Assembly: GCA_945787595.1 (NCBI GenBank)
Contig: CALZJV010000055.1
Location: forward strand, 1 to 18,078
DNA: 18,078 bases
Origin: an uncultured Desulfobacterales bacterium
GTDB lineage: Bacteria; Desulfobacterota; Desulfobacteria; Desulfobacterales; JAFDCJ01
Direction of reading: 5' to 3'
A model generated the notes under the pieces. The model made no database searches. It had not been told where the DNA came from and worked only from the letters and a program-made list of their open reading frames with translations. This document shows, piece by piece, positions 14,193-18,078 of this stretch. Both the position numbers and the translations under genes were made by a program. How positions within the stretch are numbered: the first letter of the stretch is position 1; each line of letters starts with the position of its first letter.

Positions 14193-14500
14193 AGAGACTC
14201 TCCAGATAGTTTTTGGAGCACACTATCAGATTGTCTGTAAAAAATCTTGTAATTTTTACAGCCTCGGTGCAATAAGCCCGCTATCAAGGGATGATTATGG
14301 CAATATTGATATGCTAGTCCGAAAAATTTGGCAAGAGGTCGAAGTCGCGTATACCAGGTCAAGCCGGTTGTCGGGCTTTCCGGGGCCCATGTCATTTAAA
14401 AAGTTAAGTTGACAAGCGGCAACTGTTCAGATATAAGAGCACAAACTGCCAATTCGCTATCCTGACCTCCAATGCTCGAAAACCGATTCATATAAAATCA
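14193..14500. other. Divergent intergenic region, kinase to M23 peptidase
   Basis: A 308-bp gap. Near the kinase it holds a perfect 9-bp hairpin CTGTAAAAA/TTTTTACAG (14235-14261, 9-nt loop) 43 bp upstream of the kinase start, in the expected leader. Near 14363 an AAGCC/GGCTT 5-bp hairpin is visible. The promoter for the peptidase gene lies at 14409-14437. I see no good promoter for the kinase and no small gene. Confidence 0.4.
14409..14437 (+). promoter_or_regulatory. Near-consensus sigma70 promoter for the M23 peptidase gene
   Basis: A perfect TTGACA (14409-14414), a 17-bp spacer and TATAAG (14432-14437, 5 of 6) give the best promoter match in the window. Transcription would start near 14444, leaving a leader of about 57 nt. 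It implies strong, housekeeping-type expression of the envelope gene set. Confidence 0.7.
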
Positions 14501-15790
14501 ATGACTGAATTCCAAAAACGCTTCGCAATCCCGGTGATGGTCCTGATCTTCCTGGTAATCCTCCTTACAGTGTTGACTAAGCCCGCCTCTGCCGTTCGTT
14601 TGAATGCCATCGGTGTTTCGGGTGCTATGGTCAGTCTGCCGGTGCAATACCCTTTCACGCCAGGGTCCAACGTGCCGCTGACGGTCATCGACGGCAAAAT
14701 CGGCCGACAGCCCTTCTATACGGAACTGGTGTCCTCTGGAGTTGCCCCGTCAGAAGTGCTGTCCCTGGCGCGATCATTCAAGGGAGTATTCGATTTTCGC
14801 AATGCCCGGCCCAAAGATGAGTACCAGGTAAGCCTGACACCTCAAAAGAAGCTGCAAAAACTGATATATAAGACGGGTCTTACCAACCAATATATTGCTG
14901 TCAGAACCAACAACGGCGCCTTCTACACCTATCGTCAGGAGATTTCACTTGAAAAGGAGACCGTCGCCAGAACTTTTACCATTGAAAGCTCTCTCTATCA
15001 GGCTGTTACCAGACGGGGGGAAACCAGCCACCTAGTAGCCGCCTTTACCGATATTTTCTCCTGGGATATCGATTTTTACCTTTTCCCCCGCAAGGGGGAC
15101 ACGATTCGGGTACTTTTTGAAAAATATTACCATAAGGGACACTTTGTAAAGTATGGTAAGATTCTGGCAGCCCAATACATCGGCAGCAGTGAAGCCTTTT
15201 CTGCCTTTTATTTCGACAATGGCCGTCAGGCGGGCTATTATGATGAAAACGGCGTTCCACTGCGCAAGATGTTTATGCGTATACCGGTCAAATTCGGTAT
15301 GCGCACATCATCTTTTTCGACAAGACGCTTCCATCCTATCTCGAAAAAGTACAAGCGCCACACCGGCATCGACTATGGGGCTGCACACGGCACACCCATT
15401 CATGCCACCGCCGGCGGCACTGTGGAGTTTGCCGGCTGGCAGGGCGGCTATGGAAAATTAGTGATTGTCCGCCATCCCAACGGTTACAAGACCTACTACG
15501 GCCACTGCAGCCGCCTGCTGGTTAAAAAGGGCACCCGTGTAAAGCAGGGGCAGGCTATTGCCAAAGTGGGCCAAACCGGTCAGGCAACAGGCCCCCATGT
15601 GCATTATGAGACGCGCATCAACGGCAAGCCGGTGAACCCCATTAGAATAAAAACCGCCAGGGGCAAATCCTTGCCTTTCGATCAGCGCGCCCGGTTTGAG
15701 TTAATGTTGCAGGCTCGCATGCAGATGATGGCGGATAAATTGTTTCCCGAAGGCCGTCTAACTGCCAGCAAGGCGACAGAATTGCAATAG
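14501..15790 (+). CDS. Secreted M23/LytM-type peptidoglycan endopeptidase (MepM-like)
   Basis: A 429-residue periplasmic zinc peptidase that cuts peptide cross-links in peptidoglycan during wall growth. It starts with a signal peptide or anchor (hydrophobic 9-26, possible signal peptidase I site after Ala31 in PASA). Residues about 60-270 are the regulatory/OapA-like region seen in MepM-type proteins (SLARSFKGVFDFRNARPKDEY and a VLFEKYYHKG segment). The catalytic domain has zinc ligands His287 and Asp291 (HTGID) and His368, with catalytic His335 (YYGHCS) and His366 (GPHVHYE), so it should be active rather than a degenerate activator such as EnvC. No Shine-Dalgarno is visible before the ATG. 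The next gene follows after 50 bp. Confidence 0.93.
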   Translation: MTEFQKRFAIPVMVLIFLVILLTVLTKPASAVRLNAIGVSGAMVSLPVQYPFTPGSNVPLTVIDGKIGRQPFYTELVSSGVAPSEVLSLARSFKGVFDFRNARPKDEYQVSLTPQKKLQKLIYKTGLTNQYIAVRTNNGAFYTYRQEISLEKETVARTFTIESSLYQAVTRRGETSHLVAAFTDIFSWDIDFYLFPRKGDTIRVLFEKYYHKGHFVKYGKILAAQYIGSSEAFSAFYFDNGRQAGYYDENGVPLRKMFMRIPVKFGMRTSSFSTRRFHPISKKYKRHTGIDYGAAHGTPIHATAGGTVEFAGWQGGYGKLVIVRHPNGYKTYYGHCSRLLVKKGTRVKQGQAIAKVGQTGQATGPHVHYETRINGKPVNPIRIKTARGKSLPFDQRARFELMLQARMQMMADKLFPEGRLTASKATELQ

Positions 15791-15840
15791 CCGTTATTTC
15801 CCCATCAATTTTATCGCAATAGACCCCAGGCGCGTACCAA

Positions 15841-16737
15841 ATGATGAAATCGTTTCAACCCATTCCCCAGTGTGTCGACTGCTTGATGTCTCTGGCAAAA
15901 GACCTTGTTACTTTGACAGCTTCTGAAAATCCAGGCCTTTTTGAAAGCGCAGAGAGCATCGCCCGTAATATTCTTAAAGAGGCCGGCAATAACGAATCGA
16001 GTTCGCCTCAGATAGCCAATCGAATTCTCAGGGAGATTAAGCGAATTACCGGTATCGCAGATCCTTATGAGGATTTCAAAGCCCGGGAAATGGCGCAGGC
16101 CCGTAAAATATTTGCCGATCTAAAGGACCCTGTGGCTGAAAACCTGCGATCACGAGCCACATTGGCAACAATTGGAAACAGTCTGGATTTCTTTAAAAAT
16201 CCCGAACAAGCCCTGGCCGATATTCCCGGCCTGTTCCGCAGCGGATTTTCATTTTATTTCGATCACATTGATCAGTTTGACCTCTTTCTGACGACCAAAC
16301 CGGAGAAAGTGTTATATCTCACTGACAATGCAGGAGAAATTTATTTTGACCTTCCTTTATACGATTACTTGAAGAAGTATGCTCAAAAAATCTATCTGGT
16401 AGTGAAAGGCGGGCCTTCCCTCAACGATCTCACCCGGGTTGAGCTGGAAGCTGCGAAGTTGCAAGGCAGGTTCGACCTAGTGGCCGATACGGGTACCGAT
16501 GGTGCCGGAATTGATTGGGACTATGTCTCGGGGGAATTCCTAGATCTTTTTTCTTCCGCCGACCTTATTGTCTCAAAGGGGATGGCGAATTTTGAAACCC
16601 TTTATCCGAGGCGCATCTCTGCGCCAAGCTTTTATATGTTCAAAGTGAAATGCGAACCCATTTCAAACTATGTTCAGGCCCCGTTCGACAGCTTCCTGGC
16701 TTTATGGAAAGAGGGAAGCTCCTGCTTTAGTTCGTAG
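15841..16737 (+). CDS. DUF89 / ARMT1-like damage-control phosphatase
   Basis: A 298-residue protein of the DUF89 family, metal-dependent phosphatases thought to clear harmful sugar phosphates and related metabolites. The N-terminal CxxC (C11, C14 in IPQCVDCLMS) is typical of the prokaryotic AF1104-like branch. The metal/phosphate site is visible as LTDNAGEIYFDLPL (Asp162, Asn163) and KGMANFETL (Asn250, Glu252), with an intervening VVKGGPSLNDLT segment. No signal peptide, so cytosolic. The start could be either of two adjacent ATG codons; no good Shine-Dalgarno is seen. The glycosyltransferase gene begins directly after its stop, so the two are likely translated together, which hints at a sugar-nucleotide or LPS-precursor substrate. 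The substrate is not established. Confidence 0.88.
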   Translation: MMKSFQPIPQCVDCLMSLAKDLVTLTASENPGLFESAESIARNILKEAGNNESSSPQIANRILREIKRITGIADPYEDFKAREMAQARKIFADLKDPVAENLRSRATLATIGNSLDFFKNPEQALADIPGLFRSGFSFYFDHIDQFDLFLTTKPEKVLYLTDNAGEIYFDLPLYDYLKKYAQKIYLVVKGGPSLNDLTRVELEAAKLQGRFDLVADTGTDGAGIDWDYVSGEFLDLFSSADLIVSKGMANFETLYPRRISAPSFYMFKVKCEPISNYVQAPFDSFLALWKEGSSCFSS

Positions 16738-16745
16738 GGATGATG

Positions 16746-17693
16746 ATGAGAAATAATAAGCTTCTCATCATCCACCAGGGCGCTCTGGGGGATTTCGTCC
16801 TGATATTTCCGGCCATTGTCCGACTGCATAATTATTATGGCAGTATCGATGTGCTCTGTCAGAGCGGGTTGGGAAAGCTGGCAAAGTCGCTGGGACTCGT
16901 CCAAAATTGGTACCCCTTGGAAGCCGCGAATGTGGCGACGCTGTTCACCGATAATGTCGATCCGAAAATAAAGAGAATGTTAAGGCCCTATGTGAAAATC
17001 CTTTTGTTTTCTTTATCCTCTGAGCTCGAACAATCCATCTGTCAAATTACTTCAAAACCCGGTTGCCGTATTGCCCCCAAGCCGCCGCCACATCTGCGCT
17101 TACACCTTACGGAATTTGTGCTGGAAAATCTCATAAAATGCAAATTGATAAAAAAAACAAATGGCATTATAGAAGGCATCCGACCTCCTATCCGCAGGAG
17201 CCGGCCTAAATATTCCGACAAGATATTGCTTCATCCTGGAGCCGGAAGTCCTCGCAAACGCTGGTCGATTTCAAATTTCCTTAAAGTTGAAGCCATGTTA
17301 GAAGCCGATGGATTGAAGCCGGAGTTCATTCTGGGACCGGCTGAGGAGGACTTAGTCGATACGCTGCCGAGGACGAATCGGACAGTGCGCATATTAACGG
17401 ATTTAACCGAATTAGCGGCCTTGCTCAAATCTGCCGGCGGTTACATCGGCAATGATTCCGGCGCCAGTCATCTGGCCGCTTTTTTAGGGGTGCCGACCGT
17501 GGTGATATTCGGCCCGACTGATCCCCAACGTTGGAAACCGGTGGGGCAGGCCGTTGAAATCGTGAGGCCCGAGCTTGAGTGCCGGCCGTGTTTTGAAACA
17601 GAGGCTGCCAATTGTGAGGATCCGTGTTGCCTGGAGAAAACCACTCCTGAGGAAGTGATTAAAGCGTTTTATCGGGTTTGTTCAGTTTACTGA
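16746..17693 (+). CDS. Glycosyltransferase family 9 (heptosyltransferase-like)
   Basis: A family 9 glycosyltransferase that probably adds heptose or a related sugar to the lipopolysaccharide core at the inner face of the cytoplasmic membrane. Numbered from the chosen start, the N-terminal Rossmann half has IIHQGALGDFVLIFPAI with the likely catalytic Asp16. The C-terminal half has LLHPGAGSPRKRW and the donor-binding GNDSGASHLAAFLG followed by IFGPTDPQRWKP. A cysteine-rich ECRPCF...C...PCC segment near the C-terminus is common in the family. Three consecutive ATG codons begin at 16740; the third (16746) is preferred because AGGGA (16736-16740) lies 5 nt upstream, giving 315 residues. The Shine-Dalgarno overlaps the stop of the DUF89 gene. 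The acceptor and exact sugar are unknown. Confidence 0.92.
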   Translation: MRNNKLLIIHQGALGDFVLIFPAIVRLHNYYGSIDVLCQSGLGKLAKSLGLVQNWYPLEAANVATLFTDNVDPKIKRMLRPYVKILLFSLSSELEQSICQITSKPGCRIAPKPPPHLRLHLTEFVLENLIKCKLIKKTNGIIEGIRPPIRRSRPKYSDKILLHPGAGSPRKRWSISNFLKVEAMLEADGLKPEFILGPAEEDLVDTLPRTNRTVRILTDLTELAALLKSAGGYIGNDSGASHLAAFLGVPTVVIFGPTDPQRWKPVGQAVEIVRPELECRPCFETEAANCEDPCCLEKTTPEEVIKAFYRVCSVY

Positions 17694-17699
17694 AAAGAG

Positions 17700-17826
17700 C
17701 AAATTTGATATAGCCGCAAAAAGGCGCAAAAAGCACAAAAATAAAATTTCAGAGCTTGTAATTTCAATGGGTTATGAGACAGAAATTTGAGAATTTCGAC
17801 TTTTTACGAGATTGTCAAATTTGATA
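17700..17826. repeat. Short element flanked by 11-bp direct repeats
   Basis: CAAATTTGATA occurs at 17700-17710 and again at 17816-17826. The 105 bp between them start with tandem CGCAAAAAG-type units (about 17714-17740) and end with GACTTTTTACGAG (about 17799-17811). The exact direct repeats at the two ends look like a target-site duplication around a small insertion, although no clear terminal inverted repeat is present. It lies between the glycosyltransferase gene and the cysteine-cluster gene. Confidence 0.45.
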
Positions 17827-17833
17827 CAAAAAA

Positions 17834-18078
17834 ATGATGATTGCGAAAAAAATAGCTGCTCTAGACCGAATCTATGCCGCCTATGACAGATTTTGCGCCA
17901 GTATAGATGTGGCCTGTAAAAAATATTGCGCCCAGTGCTGTACCTCCAACGTAACCCTGACTACGCTGGAAGGATACAAAATTGTGGATCACCTTATCGC
18001 TGCCGGGAAGTTGGATATCATCGAGGAGCTTAGGCATGCGGTCGCGACAACCCGGTATCGGCCTCAAATATCCACCAA
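17834..18078 (+). CDS. YkgJ-like cysteine-cluster protein (N-terminal part, cut by window end)
   Basis: An open frame runs from ATG at 17834 to the window edge (81 complete codons, no stop), so only the N-terminus is visible. It contains C28-x3-C32-x2-C35-C36 (ACKKYCAQCCTS), close to the CxxCxxCC pattern of the putative zinc/iron-chelating family (YkgJ/UPF0153). A helical segment and LEGYKIVDHLIAAGK follow. The function of the family is not established. No Shine-Dalgarno is evident; a second ATG directly follows the first. It lies 140 bp after the glycosyltransferase gene, beyond a repeat, and may or may not share its transcript. Confidence 0.7.
   Translation, partial: MMIAKKIAALDRIYAAYDRFCASIDVACKKYCAQCCTSNVTLTTLEGYKIVDHLIAAGKLDIIEELRHAVATTRYRPQIST

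Noticed and set aside
17681..17694. TTCAGT/ACTGAA palindrome over the glycosyltransferase stop codon
   Set aside because: A 6-bp A/T-rich stem with a 2-nt loop and no T-run is too weak to call a terminator and may be chance.
17712..17745. Possible GEMM-type (c-di-GMP/cGAMP) riboswitch suggested by GCAAA-containing text
   Set aside because: The units are simple CGCAAAAAG repeats. The conserved GEMM core, tetraloop receptor and paired stems are not present, and I found no such riboswitch elsewhere in the window.

Overview
The window (about 18 kb) reads as bacterial chromosome with compact genes and moderate base composition. It most resembles a strictly anaerobic member of the Desulfobacterota (former deltaproteobacteria). 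The reasons are an archaeal-type multi-subunit 2-oxoacid:ferredoxin oxidoreductase beside an amino-acid dehydrogenase, a GGDEF enzyme with base-reading residues of the type reported in Geobacter, a large Cache/PAS hybrid histidine kinase, and short-unit repeats in the gaps. No rRNA, tRNA, CRISPR array or transposase gene was found.

Region 1 (about 1-5430, minus strand) is a catabolic block. Read 5' to 3' it encodes a 2x[4Fe-4S] ferredoxin subunit, the alpha subunit, the TPP-binding beta subunit, a DUF362 protein that overlaps beta, and a leucine/valine/phenylalanine dehydrogenase. The simplest reading is oxidation of branched-chain or aromatic amino acids: deamination to a 2-oxoacid, then oxidative decarboxylation to an acyl-CoA with reduction of ferredoxin. 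No gamma subunit is present, and DUF362 sits where one might be expected. A pair of inverted heptamer arrays splits alpha from beta.

Region 2 (5514-8300) holds a cytosolic S9-family serine peptidase (plus) and a nitrilase-superfamily amidase (minus), convergent with only 18 bp between them. Both could feed nitrogenous substrates to region 1, but that link is inference.

Region 3 (8533-14192) is regulatory. A short DksA/TraR-type zinc protein is followed 5 bp later by a three-PAS GGDEF protein. Its catalytic GGDEF motif is intact, but both guanine-reading positions are changed (Asn to Val, Asp to Ser). This is the most interesting item, because it is a candidate Hypr-type enzyme making 3',3'-cGAMP rather than c-di-GMP. 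Convergent to it is a 1088-residue membrane hybrid histidine kinase (Cache, HAMP, two PAS, HisKA, HATPase, REC).

Region 4 (14409-18078, plus) is envelope and housekeeping. A near-consensus sigma70 promoter precedes a secreted M23/LytM endopeptidase, followed by a DUF89 phosphatase-like protein, a family 9 glycosyltransferase, and a cysteine-cluster (YkgJ-like) protein cut by the window edge.

Several gaps (1-100, 1461-1510, 3651-3792, 10791-10863, 17700-17826) contain repeats, three of them built from short 7-9 bp units in inverted or tandem arrangement. These are the main non-coding structures here.
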